Below, piece after piece: positions 1 to 11,776 of a DNA stretch of 64,000 nucleotides. The DNA is from Pseudorasbora parva (lineage: Eukaryota; Chordata; Actinopteri; Cypriniformes; Gobionidae). The notes beneath the pieces are model-generated. The model was not told the origin of the DNA. It saw only the letters and a program-made list of their open reading frames with translations, and ran no database searches. Every line of letters starts with the position of its first letter. Within the stretch, counting starts at the first letter, position 1. The translations under genes were made by a program, and so were the position numbers. The stretch lies in assembly GCF_024679245.1 (NCBI RefSeq), contig NC_090182.1, positions 34,743,047 to 34,807,046 on the forward strand, in the 5' to 3' direction.

Positions 1-429
1 TGAACCAGGCTGGGAGTTTTTAAAAGCCTCAGGAATCTTTTGCAGGTGTTTAGAGTTAATTAGTTTATTCAGATGATTAGGTTAATAGCTCGTTTAGAGA
101 AGCTTTTCATGATATGCTAATTTTTTGAGATAGGAATTTGGGGTTTTCATGAGCTGTACGCCAAAATCATCAGTATTAAAACAATAAAAGACCTGAAATA
201 TTTCAGTTGGTGTGCAATGAATCTAAAATATATGAAAGTTTAATTTTTATCATTACATTATGGAAAATAATTAACTTTATCACAATATGCTAATTTTTTG
301 AGAAGGACATGTATATCAGTAATTTAACGATCAACCTTGAGGGGGATTCAACCCCGCTGGGAGCTTTAGAATTATGCAACCACTCGCCTCTCCGCCATTA
401 CCGGAAGTCAGGATACATCTGCTTTGGTG
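1..429. other. Non-coding sequence with an interspersed repeat segment
   Basis: No gene is visible. A segment of about 170 bp is bounded by two copies of the direct repeat ATATGCTAATTTTTTGAGA, at about 112-130 and 285-303. The AT-rich text between them looks like a widespread fish repeat tail. I cannot assign it to a named family. Confidence 0.35.
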
Positions 430-870
430 GGCAGGGCATATATGGCGGCGGGTCGGGCTGGTAGTTCCCTGCACACGCTTTCTATCTTGCAGGCCTACCA
501 GGCCGACATCCTCAAAGTGCTCGGTGAGGGAGAGGGTCCCTCTCTGTAGGACATCCTCGAGCTTCGGAAGGCTGCAGATTTGTCTCTCCACGTCACCAAG
601 GAGACGGCCCGTGCCATCGGCCGCTCCATGGCTTCCATGGTGACAGTGGAGAGACATTTGTTGCTTAATTTATCGGGGATGAAGGAGAAAGATAAAAATG
701 TTTTCCTGGACTCCCTGATCTTGCCTTCTAGCCTGTTCGGCGACGCCGTCAACTCAGTCGTCGACAGGTTTCAGGAGGCCAAAAAGCAGTCCACGGCCTT
801 CCGACAGGCCTTCTCGTACCATCGGGTGCAAAAAGAGAGCGTCGCATCTAGAGCCCCTCCTGCGGGAGCC
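430..870 (+). pseudogene. DIRS retroelement gag-like fragment
   Basis: The frame running through 580-888 encodes a DIRS-1-type ORF1 (gag-like) segment. It contains blocks such as TKETARAIGRSMASM, ERHLLLNLS and LFGDAVNSVVDRFQEAKK. The same protein block, in another sequence version, recurs in the DIRS copy near the window end (about 60.84-61.02 kb), which supports the assignment. An in-frame TAG at 547-549 interrupts the reading frame, and the similarity stops near 870. No reverse transcriptase or recombinase follows, so this is a truncated fossil. The strand is clear from the open frame; the exact ends are approximate. Confidence 0.75.
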
Positions 871-944
871 TGCCCACTGAGCATGTGACGTTTGTGGACA
901 TACAAAACAGGTTCATATCCTGTCCGTCCATCCAGGCCATGATC

Positions 945-2225
945 TGAACGTCCATTGACAGCCAGAATTAGTCGATTAATGACACTGAGAAATTATGTCC
1001 AATCTGGCCACAATCTAAACGTCCACTGATCGCCAGAATACGTCGAGAACAGACATTCATAATGGCTATAATCTGGACGTCCATTGACATCCATAATTAG
1101 TCGATGAATGACGTGAAAAAAGATGTTCAATCTGGCCACCATCTAAACGTCCACTGACAGCCATAACTAGTCAAGAACAGACGTTCATACTGGCTATAAT
1201 CTGGACATCCATTGACATCCATAATTAGTTGATGAATGACGTGAATAAAGATGTCCAATCTGGCCACAATCTAAACGTCCACTGACAGCCATAACTAGTC
1301 GACAACTGACGTTCATACTAGCTATAATCTGGACGTCCATTGATATTCATAATTAGTCGATGAATGATGTGAATAAAGATGTCCAATCTGGCCACAATCT
1401 AAACGTCCACTGACAGCCATAACTAGTCGACAACAGACATTCATACTGGCTATAATCTGGACGCCCATTGACATCCATAATTAGTCAATGAATGACGGCA
1501 AAAAAGATGTACAATCTGGCCACCATCTAAACGTCCACTGACAGCCATTACTAATCGAGAACAGAAGTTCATATTGGTTATAATCTGGACGTCCATTGAC
1601 ATCCATAATTAGTCGATGAATGACATGAATAAAGAAGTCCAATCTGGCCACAATCTAAACGTCCACTGACAGCCATTACTAATCGAGAACAGAAGTTCAT
1701 ATTGGTTATAATCTGGACGTCCATTGACATCCATAATTAGTCGATGAATGACGTGAAAAAAGATGTCCAATATGGCCACAATCTAAACATCCACTGACAG
1801 CCATAACTAGTCGAGAACAGACGTTCATATTGGCTATAATCTGGACGTCCATTGACATCCATAATTAGTCGATGAATGACGGCAAAAAAGATGTCCAATC
1901 TGGCCACAATCTAAACGTCCACTGACAGCCATAACTAGTCGAGAACAGACGTTCATATTGGCTATAATCTGGACGTCCACTGACATCCATAATTAGTCGA
2001 TGAATGACGTGAAAAAAGATGTTCAATCTGGCCACAATATAAACATTCACTGACAGCCATAACTAGTCGACAACAGACGTTCATACTGTGTATAATCTGG
2101 ATGTCCATTGACATCCACAATTAGTAGATGAATGATGTGAATAAAGATGTCCAATCTGGCCACAATCTAAACATCCACTGACAGCCATAACTAGTTCAGA
2201 ACAGACATAAATTACAGGCTATAAT
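945..2225. repeat. 128-bp tandem minisatellite, about 10 units
   Basis: The landmark CTGGAC (or a close variant) recurs at 1073, 1201, 1329, 1457, 1585, 1713, 1841, 1969 and 2097, exactly 128 bp apart, with a degenerate first unit near 945 and a last one near 2226. Each unit consists of two related halves of about 70 and 58 bp. One begins near GGACGTCCATTGACATCC and the other near AAACGTCCACTGACAGCC, so the array is a dimeric higher-order repeat. Open frames on the minus strand here are by-products of the repeat. Confidence 0.95.
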
Positions 2226-2784
2226 CTGTATCTGTCCAGAATGTGGTCAGTTTTTAAAGTTTGCTTGCTAACATAAACTGGCTGGCAGACACCTTGCAAA
2301 TAACCTCAGACTTATAACTGTTACAACTCTGGGAGCAACGCTGCGTGGAGTTTGTGCCAGCTAAGTGTGTCCATGTATGCATCTTGTATATATAAATGTT
2401 TTTTGTATCCCTGTCAGTATCACAATTGTGTATTGCATTCAACATTCTCTCCATAATCTAATTATTTTGGTCACCTTGCTCTTTTAAACTTTCACTTTAG
2501 GCAGTCAGCTGGGGAAAGCAGTGGCAGGATGACTTACTAATTTTTATGATCTCTCAGAGGTATAGAGGATGCAGGCAGGTTAGCACAAATAGAAAGATCA
2601 AAAAGTTCCTCAAACTCAAGGTGAGGAATTAAAAACAATATCAATGTCAATAAATAGATTTTGGCTATGTGAAACTGATGTGATTTTTGGGAACTAGGAA
2701 TATGGTTAGGGGAAAAATGCAGACAGTGACAATCTTTCAGTCCAATGGACTACATTATTCTAAAGTTTTAACCCCTTAACATTT
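2226..2784. other. Unassigned non-coding sequence
   Basis: I see no coding potential, repeat boundary or recognisable element in this stretch between the minisatellite and the fold-back repeat. Confidence 0.5.
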
Positions 2785-3222
2785 GGTACCATTTTTGGGA
2801 TTTCCGCTTGGATTTGACACACCCAAATTGAAAAGCTTCCCATATACACATACAGTGGTCTAAGTTCAAAATGTGGGTGTCATTTTACAGGAAAACCTTT
2901 GAAGTTACATAAAACACTGGTAAAAGTTATAAACATGTAAGTATGTGTTGTCAAAGCTGTAATTCTCCCACAAAAAATGTGGCACTTTTGAAATATTTTT
3001 TTAAACATATATATAAATTCAGTTTTCAAAGTGTGTAACTCTGTGTGTAGCTGAAGGGATGACCCCCCCATCCCTTATGACTTTTAGCAGTGTTTTATGT
3101 AACTTAAAAGGGTTTCCTGTAAATTGACACCAACATTTTGAACTTAGACCACCATGGGAAGATTTTTAATTTGGGTAGGCCAAATCCAGACGGAAATGGC
3201 ACCAGAGTAATTTAGTGTGAAA
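2785..3222. repeat. Long imperfect inverted repeat (fold-back element)
   Basis: The left arm (about 2785-2945) and right arm (about 3085-3222) are reverse complements over most of their length. For example GTGGTCTAAGTTCAAAATGT in the left arm matches the complement of the text near 3130-3155. The arms also share the ACATAAAACACTG block and a CCCAAATT block. A loop of about 140 bp separates them. The structure suits a fold-back or non-autonomous TIR transposon, but I found no clear target-site duplication and no family name. Confidence 0.75.
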
Positions 3223-3937
3223 TGCATTACTTTGTCTAAAACAAATGCCAAAGTTATGAATATCTTCAGAAAGTATAGAGACTCTAAGCTTTCAAATGGT
3301 ACTACATATGACATCATAGCTCCTCCACAGACATTTAAAATTGAAAGTATATGTATGACAATGTCATTCTGGACCCTATTATAGAAAAAGTTATTCATTT
3401 ATTGTCTTTTTTATTTGTCATTGTCTTTGTTTGAGGGTGATGAGTAACTATATCCACTCATATATTGGGCCTTAAGTGCTCTCTGAAGGCCTGGGGTTCC
3501 AGAAGAGCATCTGTTTCCAGCTGTCAGGAATAGACAAAGACATAGCACAAAATTCTGGGCCCTGTAGAAAGGCATTCTCTATGGGCCCCTCCCCACAGCC
3601 ACTGCTATTAATTGCTGGCCCACTCAGTCCAATTTCTACCCCGACACTCCTGCACTGTAAAAAAGGTTTGTATTTTATTTTTATTAAACATTTTAGTTAA
3701 TACAATGAAGGACATTGGTGTAATAAAAAGAAACTCAAAATATTATTGTATCTGAACCACATACATTTAAAAAATGTTGTGATAAATCATGAAAATTGAA
3801 CAATTTGTTTCCTAACAAATAAAAAACAATTACGCAATATGCTTACAAAATCTTTTAATAATATTTGAAAGGGTGATGTCGATTCTCAATTTTTTAAATT
3901 GATATAAAATATAATATTTTATAATATATAATAACAT
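3223..3937. other. Unassigned AT-rich sequence
   Basis: No gene, intact element or repeat boundary is recognisable. The short open frames in the region show no family features. Confidence 0.4.
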
Positions 3938-3938
3938 A

Positions 3939-3991
<53 letters not shown>

Positions 3992-4023
3992 TATATATAT
4001 ATATTAATATAATATATATATAT
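3938..4023. repeat. (TA)n microsatellite
   Basis: Long near-perfect TA dinucleotide tract, with short AAAA and TTAA interruptions, next to the left end of the TIR element at 4024. Confidence 0.95.
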
Positions 4024-5157
4024 TAGGCATGTGCCGATATAAATTTTTCATGTTGCGATTAATTGATGAAGTTTTATCACGATATACGGTATTATCACGA
4101 TATTGAAATAAGTTGCAAAAAAAAGTGTTGCCATATCATAACAGCTTTAAGAACTATTTTTGTAAGAACAAAAATAACTGAATGTTTAAATACAATAGTG
4201 CACCAAAAATATATACAGCTCTGGAAAAAAAATTAAGAGACCCCTCATTGAGAAATCAATGTTGAGTGGTCTCTTGATTTTTTTCAGAGCTGTAAAAGTA
4301 CAATTTTCAAACAGATTAAAGTGCAAAAGAATTAGGCTATAAAGAACAACAGGTAACAAATTACAATAATGTCTCATTATTTAATGCATTAACTAAGATT
4401 GAGCAATAGCTACATTTGGTACAGAAAGTATAATGTTTTTGGTAATGTTAGTTAAGAAATACTGATCATTGTTAGTTTTATCTTTGGTCCATTAAAAAAG
4501 TTATTTTGATTTTAATGTTATTAAAAAGTAACTAAGAAATTAACATAGAATGATTCATTCTGTATAAGTATTTTTCATTGTGTTTGGTAAATAATGAATT
4601 AACATGTTAACTAATGAAGTCGTATCTCAAAGTTATACTGAACAATAACAAATAATTAGAACAGTTCTAATCATTAGGGCATGTTGTAGACCAGATTAAA
4701 ACATAAAAATGTTTAAATTTGAAAATAAATAGCCTATTAAGTCTTTAAGTATTAAGTATTTGGTACTGTGATGAACAACATTGAGATTACAGAAACGGCT
4801 GTTTTAAAAACTACACGCGTTTTTTTGTTTGTTTGCTGGTTTCCGGGGTAACCGGCTGCATTCTGCAGTTCATCAGCGCCCTCTGCTGTCACTGAGTGGC
4901 ACTTCAGCAGCGCGTCTCCTTCACCGGTTCAGTCATGTGCAAACGCACGTTGGGCTTGTTTATATCTGAGCGTGTGTCGCAGAATACAGCGGTGTTGAGC
5001 ATTTATACGGTTGGTGGGCAAAGTATTCTTGAGTGCATTATAAAAAAATTATAAATTGTTAATAAATTATTATTTACGATATTTTAAAGTGCCCACGATA
5101 ACAATATCGTGCATATTCATTATCGTGATAAATCGCATTGTCGAAAATCGGCACATG

Positions 5158-5161
<4 letters not shown>
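4024..5161. mobile_element. Non-autonomous DNA transposon with short TIRs
   Basis: The left end reads TAGGCATGTGCCGAT, and the reverse complement of the right end reads TAGACATGTGCCGAT. Both ends abut (TA)n tracts, so a TA duplication is likely but cannot be proved. Subterminal segments on both sides are rich in ATCACGATA-type words. No transposase is present in the 1.14 kb. The interior carries a GC-richer block near 4830-5000 and a second small palindromic insertion at 4214-4294. Confidence 0.7.
4214..4294. mobile_element. 81-bp palindromic MITE
   Basis: The sequence begins TACAGCTCTGGAAAAAA and ends TTTTTTTCAGAGCTGTA. The two halves also mirror each other in the AAGAGACC/GGTCTCTT block. 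The TA at each end suits a Tc1/mariner-type duplication. It is little more than two inverted repeats joined together and lies inside the larger TIR element. Confidence 0.7.

Positions 5162-5240
<79 letters not shown>
5162..5240. repeat. (TA)n microsatellite
   Basis: Uninterrupted TA tract of about 80 bp joining the right end of the previous element to the left end of the Tc1 element. It translates to Tyr-Ile repeats on both strands, which are not genes. Confidence 0.95.
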
Positions 5241-7069
<1,829 letters not shown>

Positions 7070-7120
7070 ATGTGTTTTTGTCTTTGAACCAAGTAATGTT
7101 AGCATGGACACATACGTTAA

Positions 7121-8038
7121 CGCCCGTTTCACACATACTCCGTCTGCAGTGCGTGTGCGGTGCGTGTTGCGTTGCGTGTGCGTTGCAGGAGCCCTACACC
7201 CTGTAGTCCTTTCACATATGCTGCGTTTGCAGTCCGCAACTGATCCGCTGTTGCACACCACAAACACAGCATTTATTAATGATTTTTTATTTAAAATCCA
7301 GAAGTTGTTACTGATCTTGGCTCATCAGAATTGCAATTCTCTTTGTTTAATCTTTCTGAGTAGACAGGTTAATGTAGGCTACAAGCCTACATTTAAACAA
7401 CATTTTTTTCAATTCATTAATTCATATTTATATATTAATATACTTTAGATTTAGCGCACACAAAAGGCAAAACATTTAAACATAGGTTATAGCCTAAAAT
7501 CATAAACATTTTAAATTAGAAACTTAGAATAGTCTATTCAAAAACAGCCGACTCTCGTCTTTTCTTTCGTTTTTAAACCCTTTGAAAAGAAATCCTGCAG
7601 GTCAAAAATAACTTTGCATTTCACCTCCAAGAAAGTATGAGTGCTCTCCATTATGGCACATTTTTTACCTCAATGCCAGGTAAGGTGTCGTTTTGTTGCT
7701 TTACTTGAGAAAAAAAGCCATGTGTTGACTTTGAAACAAGAGTATATTTTAAATGATATGCATCCGTGTTGAAATTACTAGATTTTCGCGTCAGTACATG
7801 TTTATTTTAATGCGAAAAATGTTCTATCACTTTAATGCAGCAACGCAACGCAGCGCAGCGCAGCAAAAAATAGACTCGGTACGAAAACGATCCGTGCACT
7901 GCTGCAGACGCAACGCTCCTGGAACGGACTGACGGACTGCATCCGCGTGCAGTGTGAACGCTGTCATCCGTTAACATGGGTACGGAAAAAAATACGCAAC
8001 GCACACGCACTGCAGACGGAGTATGTGTGAAACGGGCG
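7121..8038. mobile_element. PIF/Harbinger-like non-autonomous element
   Basis: The terminal inverted repeats are about 40 bp. The left end CGCCCGTTTCACACATACTC matches the reverse complement of the right end. A TAA trinucleotide sits at each flank (7118-7120 and 8039-8041). A 3-bp TAA duplication is the hallmark of PIF/Harbinger insertions. The ends carry several GTGCGTTGCG-like subterminal words. There is no coding capacity, so it depends on a transposase supplied elsewhere. Confidence 0.7.
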
Positions 8039-8041
8039 TAA

Positions 8042-8540
8042 CATTTTACCTTTTTAGCAAGCATGTCCATTTCGAGGAAAAAAAAACATTTGAATGACCT
8101 AGATGGACCAACCGAAAAACTTTATGATAACATTTTGGGAATGACTCGCTATTAGTACCGATATTACAACATACTTACAAACTTCTTGATAGGGATGGCA
8201 AGTGCAACACGAGGCGGGAAAAGTGTGAAACAGCCTTCCAGGTGCGGACTGCGGAGCTTGCTGCGGCCTGCAGTCATATCCGTCCGCCACAGAACTGGAG
8301 AAATATTCTTCCGACCATGTTTTATCAATAAAAAAAACATCTCAATACCATGTTATAAAAGTTTTAAAATGTATTCAAAACAATGTCTACTTGACACAGT
8401 CCCGATTATTAATTATTAAATATCACCATAAAGGTAGAACTTTTTTTCACATGGGAGGGATATCACAATATCTTTGTTATAACCGGAACACACACACACA
8501 CTCCGATTGAAAAACATCTGCTTCACTATATATATATATA
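8042..8540. other. Unassigned sequence before the second Tc1 element
   Basis: No gene is recognised. The stretch has a CA run near 8490 and a short (TA)n at about 8527-8541 that forms the insertion site of the next transposon. Confidence 0.4.
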
Positions 8541-10037
8541 TATAAACTCAGCAAAAAAAGAAACGTCCCTTTTTCAGGACTGTGTATTTCAACAATAATG
8601 TGGTAAAAATCCAAATAACTTTACAGATTTTCATTGTAAAGGGTTTAAACAATGTTTTCCATGCATGTTCAATTAACCATAATCAATTAATTAACATGCA
8701 CCTGTGGAATGGTCGTTAAGACCTTAACAGCTTACAGAGAGTAGGCATTTAGGGTCACAGTTCTAAAAACGCAGGACACTAAAGAGACTTGTCTACTGAC
8801 TGTGAAAAACACCCAAAGAAAGATGCCCAGGGTCCCTGCTCATCTGCGTGAACTTGCATTAGGCATGCTGCAGGGAGGCATGAGGACTGCTGATGTGGCT
8901 AGGGCAATAAATTGCCATGTCCGCACTGTGAGACGCCTAAGACAGCGATACAGGGAGACCGGAAGGACAGCTGATCATCCTCGCAGTGGAAGACCACGTG
9001 TAACAACACCTGCACAGGATCGGTACATCCGAATATCACACCTGCGTGACAGGTACAGGATGGCCACAACAACTGCCCGAGTCACACCAGGAACACACAA
9101 TCCCTCCATCAGTGCTCAGACTGTCCGTAATAGGCTGAGAGAGGCTGGACTGAGGGCTTGTAGGCCTGTTGTAAGGCAGGTTCTTACCAGACATCACCAG
9201 CAACAACGCCGCCTATGGGCACAAACCCACCTTCGCTGGACCAGACAGGAGTGGCAAAAAGTGCTCTTCACTGATGAGTCACGGTTTTGTCTCACCAGGG
9301 GTGATGGACGGATTCGTGTTTATCGTCGAAGGAATGAGCATTACACCGAGGCCTGTACTCTGGACCGGGATCGATTTGGAGGTGGGGGGTCCGTCATGGT
9401 CTGGGGCGGTATATCACATCACCATCGGACTGAGCTTGTTATCATTGCAGGCAATCTCAATGCCTTGCGGTACAGGGAAGACATCCTCCTCCCTCATGTG
9501 GTACCCTTTATGCATGCTCATCCGGACATGATCCTCCAGCAGGACAATGCCACCAGCCATACTGCTCATTCTGTGCATGAGTTTCTGCATGACAGCAATG
9601 TCAGTGTTCTGCCATGGCCAGCGAAGAGCCCGGATCTCAATCCCATTGAGCATGTTTGGGACCTGTTGGATCGCAGGGTGAGGGCTAGGGCCATTCCCCC
9701 CAGAAATGTCCAGGAACTTGCAAGTGCCTTGGTGGAAGAGTGGGGTAACATCTCACAACAAGAACTGACAAATCTGGTCCAGTCCATGAGGAGGAGATGC
9801 ACTGCAGTACTTCAAGCAGCTGGTGGCCACACCAGATACTGACTGGTACTTTTGATTTTGAGCCTCCCTTCATTCAGGGGCACATTATTCTATTTCTGTT
9901 AGTCACATGTCTGTAAAACATTTTTAGTTTATGTCTTATGGTGTTGACTCTTTTAGTGTTCATACAAATATTTACACACATTAAGTTTACTGAAAGTAAA
10001 AACAGTTGAAAGTCAGAGAACATTTCTTTTTTTGCTG

Positions 10038-10045
<8 letters not shown>
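8541..10045 (+). mobile_element. Complete Tc1-like transposon, short TIRs
   Basis: The left end ATAAACTCAGCAAAAAAAG is mirrored by CTTTTTTTGCTGAGTTTAT at the right end, giving inverted repeats of about 25 bp. Beyond these the subterminal sequences differ, unlike the long-arm Tc1 element at 5241. (TA)n tracts flank both ends (about 8527-8543 and 10043-10073). The transposase gene is on the plus strand and open. Confidence 0.92.
8823..9842 (+). CDS. Tc1-like transposase, DD34E, full length
   Basis: I start this 339-residue protein at the ATG at 8823 (MPRVPAHLRE). The same frame extends upstream to 8802 but begins there with GTG. The N-terminus carries two helix-turn-helix units joined by a GRPR motif at about residues 56-59, the classic Tc1 minor-groove hook. 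The catalytic residues are D151 in FTDESRF, D241 in QQDNATSH and E276 in [12 protein letters not shown], with 34 residues between the last two. GGGGSVMVWGG is the glycine-rich box. No disabling mutation is seen. The sequence is only distantly related to the transposase at 5540, so two separate Tc1 lineages are present. Confidence 0.95.
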   Translation: MPRVPAHLRELALGMLQGGMRTADVARAINCHVRTVRRLRQRYRETGRTADHPRSGRPRVTTPAQDRYIRISHLRDRYRMATTTARVTPGTHNPSISAQTVRNRLREAGLRACRPVVRQVLTRHHQQQRRLWAQTHLRWTRQEWQKVLFTDESRFCLTRGDGRIRVYRRRNEHYTEACTLDRDRFGGGGSVMVWGGISHHHRTELVIIAGNLNALRYREDILLPHVVPFMHAHPDMILQQDNATSHTAHSVHEFLHDSNVSVLPWPAKSPDLNPIEHVWDLLDRRVRARAIPPRNVQELASALVEEWGNISQQELTNLVQSMRRRCTAVLQAAGGHTRY

Positions 10046-10076
<31 letters not shown>

Positions 10077-10319
10077 CATTTTCAGATTACATAATGGCCC
10101 TCATTTATCAATCTTGCGTAGAAACTGGTGTATATGATGGCGTAAGATTATGCTTACACTCCTCTCACCGCCTGATTTATGAAGCTGTGCGTACCTCTGC
10201 AATCCAGGTGTACGCAATACTTGCCCTTAATAAATGTGGCGGCTGAAAACGATCGTGATTAGAATAACACGCCCCTATATATTCAAGTCTCCGCCTCTCC
10301 CACGCCCTCATTTTACGCC

Positions 10320-10563
10320 ATGGACAAACAGAAGACGGCAAAGAAGCGAAACATCTCCGACGTGGAGATCGGGCGCGCTCAATCATCTCACTAGTCCACT
10401 AGTCAGGGCACTGATTAGGACATAAGTCAATGGGCTGACTCCCTGATCAGTGCCCTGACTACTGAACTAGTGAGATGATTGAGACGCGCCCATCGAGACC
10501 ATCACCAGGGAAGTGGAAAAAAAACTAAATTGTTTTATTTGGGAGTTTAAAGAGTGGGATTAA
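10320..10563 (+). pseudogene. Myb/SANT-like DNA-binding protein fragment
   Basis: An ATG in good context (gccATGg) opens MDKQKTAKKRNISDVEI, which resembles the N-terminus of the Myb-like protein encoded beside the transposase in Harbinger elements. A 121-bp palindromic insertion cuts the frame after about 17 codons. On the other side the text resumes with a similar helix-rich stretch (ETITREVEKK, then FIWEFKEW) before a TAA at 10561-10563. The family link rests on the context and a short match, so it is tentative. Confidence 0.5.
10371..10491. mobile_element. 121-bp palindromic MITE inside the Myb-like frame
   Basis: The left half GGGCGCGCTCAATCATCTCA is answered by the complementary TGAGATGATTGAGACGCGCC at the right end. 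The inner words CACTAGTC and AGTCAGGGCACTGAT also pair, so nearly the whole element can fold into one hairpin. An ATC (or ATCG) repeat flanks it. It interrupts the Myb-like reading frame. Confidence 0.8.
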
Positions 10564-11290
10564 AGGCACCTAAAAAAACAAAATATGGACCCAAATTACG
10601 TACTATTAAAAGTGCGGGGGTTGAGAAGCGCACTCCAGCAGTTTAAAAAGCTGTTTGGATGATAAATTACCATCACTGCATTATTTTACAGCACGTTTTG
10701 AAACAATTAGCATTTAATTTCGTATCACGGCACATGTATTGGGGTGTACAATAGTGATGATGATGTGATGTGGAGTACTACCATTCATTCACATTAATAA
10801 TTACATGACAATTTGTAAGATTCTTATTATTATTATGATTATTATTCTTAATGACGCTTGTTATTCAGAAGAAGAATGTCGTTTTTATTGATTTTATTAT
10901 TATTTAAAAGAAAAAGGTCATTTTTATTATTTTGTCAGTCTGAATTATTTTAGCCCCAGTCCGTGCGCAGCTGCCGGGCCAGGCGGGCCGGTAAAGCGCA
11001 AAGGCTCGCGACTGGATATGCCTACAAATCAAACGCTTTGGTAAAGTCACACAAATTAAACATTGACGTTCATGTTGCACAAAAATAAACACTGAATGTT
11101 GTTGTTGTGGTTTTTAACAGTGGGTCATAATATAGCATATCTTGTCAGTGCGTTTTGTGGTGTTAGGAATTGTTTTTCTGCGCATTTTCACACTAACTCA
11201 AACGTGCGTACACCACCTCCTGAGCTGGCGTAGGATTTGAGCGTGCCGTACGCCAACGTCCATATTGATAAATCTCAAAGTCACCGTGGG

Positions 11291-11776
11291 TGTCACAACC
11301 GCTGGTGAAGATCCCACCGTCGGCCATCAGAGGTCGCGCTCACCAGAGTACTAACTCACTCATGGACTTCATTTCCCATAATCCCACATGCCGGGACTGA
11401 TTACCATCCACCTGTTCCCCATCAGCTGGCCTATATATTCTCTGAGCACACACACACACACTGCGAAGTCTTGTTCTGCCCCGGCGACATTTCTGAGCGT
11501 TTACCCATTGTTGTTTCTGATCTGCCTGTTTACGAACCTGCCTGTTTATCGACTCTGATTCTTGCTGCCTGCCATTTTGACCTGTGTTTGCCTGGACTCT
11601 GGTTATTCGACTGTTTGCTGCCTGCCCTGACCCTTGCCTGGTATGATTAAGATTTACGCCTTGCCTGTGATACTACTGTTAATTCTTGGCTACCGACCTT
11701 TGCCTGTTACTACTGTGAGTTTGTGTGTTTCCAATAAACTGCACATGGATCCCAATCCACCTGAGTCCTCATTACA
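11291..11776 (+). repeat. 5' LTR of the chromovirus
   Basis: Begins TGTCACAACC and ends CTCATTACA. It contains a CTATATATT TATA box at about 11431-11439, the self-primer sequence about 30 bp downstream, an AATAAA at 11733-11738 and the first codons of gag. The second copy is at 16079-16564. Confidence 0.97.
11431..11473 (+). promoter_or_regulatory. LTR promoter and transcript 5' end (self-primer)
   Basis: A TATA box (CTATATATT, 11431-11439) lies about 30 bp before GCGAAGTCTT (11463-11472). Transcription starting near 11462 would put that decamer at the very 5' end of the RNA. It is exactly complementary to AAGACTTCGC just after the LTR (11778-11787). In Tf1 and sushi elements the RNA 5' end folds back to such a site, is cleaved, and primes minus-strand DNA. 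The TATA distance and the complementarity are seen directly; the mechanism is inferred from the family. Confidence 0.85.

Noticed and set aside
1865..2050. Open frame on the minus strand in the minisatellite
   Set aside because: It is repeat sequence and its peptide simply repeats with the 128-bp unit.
945..2225. CRISPR-like array
   Set aside because: The whole unit is repeated, without unique spacers, and the host is a vertebrate.
3476..3700. Short open frame in unassigned sequence
   Set aside because: No splice, repeat or family support. Length is within chance expectation.
8802..8822. N-terminal extension of the second Tc1 transposase
   Set aside because: The codon at 8802 is GTG. The ATG at 8823 gives the usual family start.
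11634..11744. Hydrophobic leader-like extension of the chromovirus frame
   Set aside because: The extension opens with TTG rather than ATG and lies in LTR sequence. An ATG at 11643 is possible, but related gag proteins start near 11745, so I did not annotate a signal peptide.
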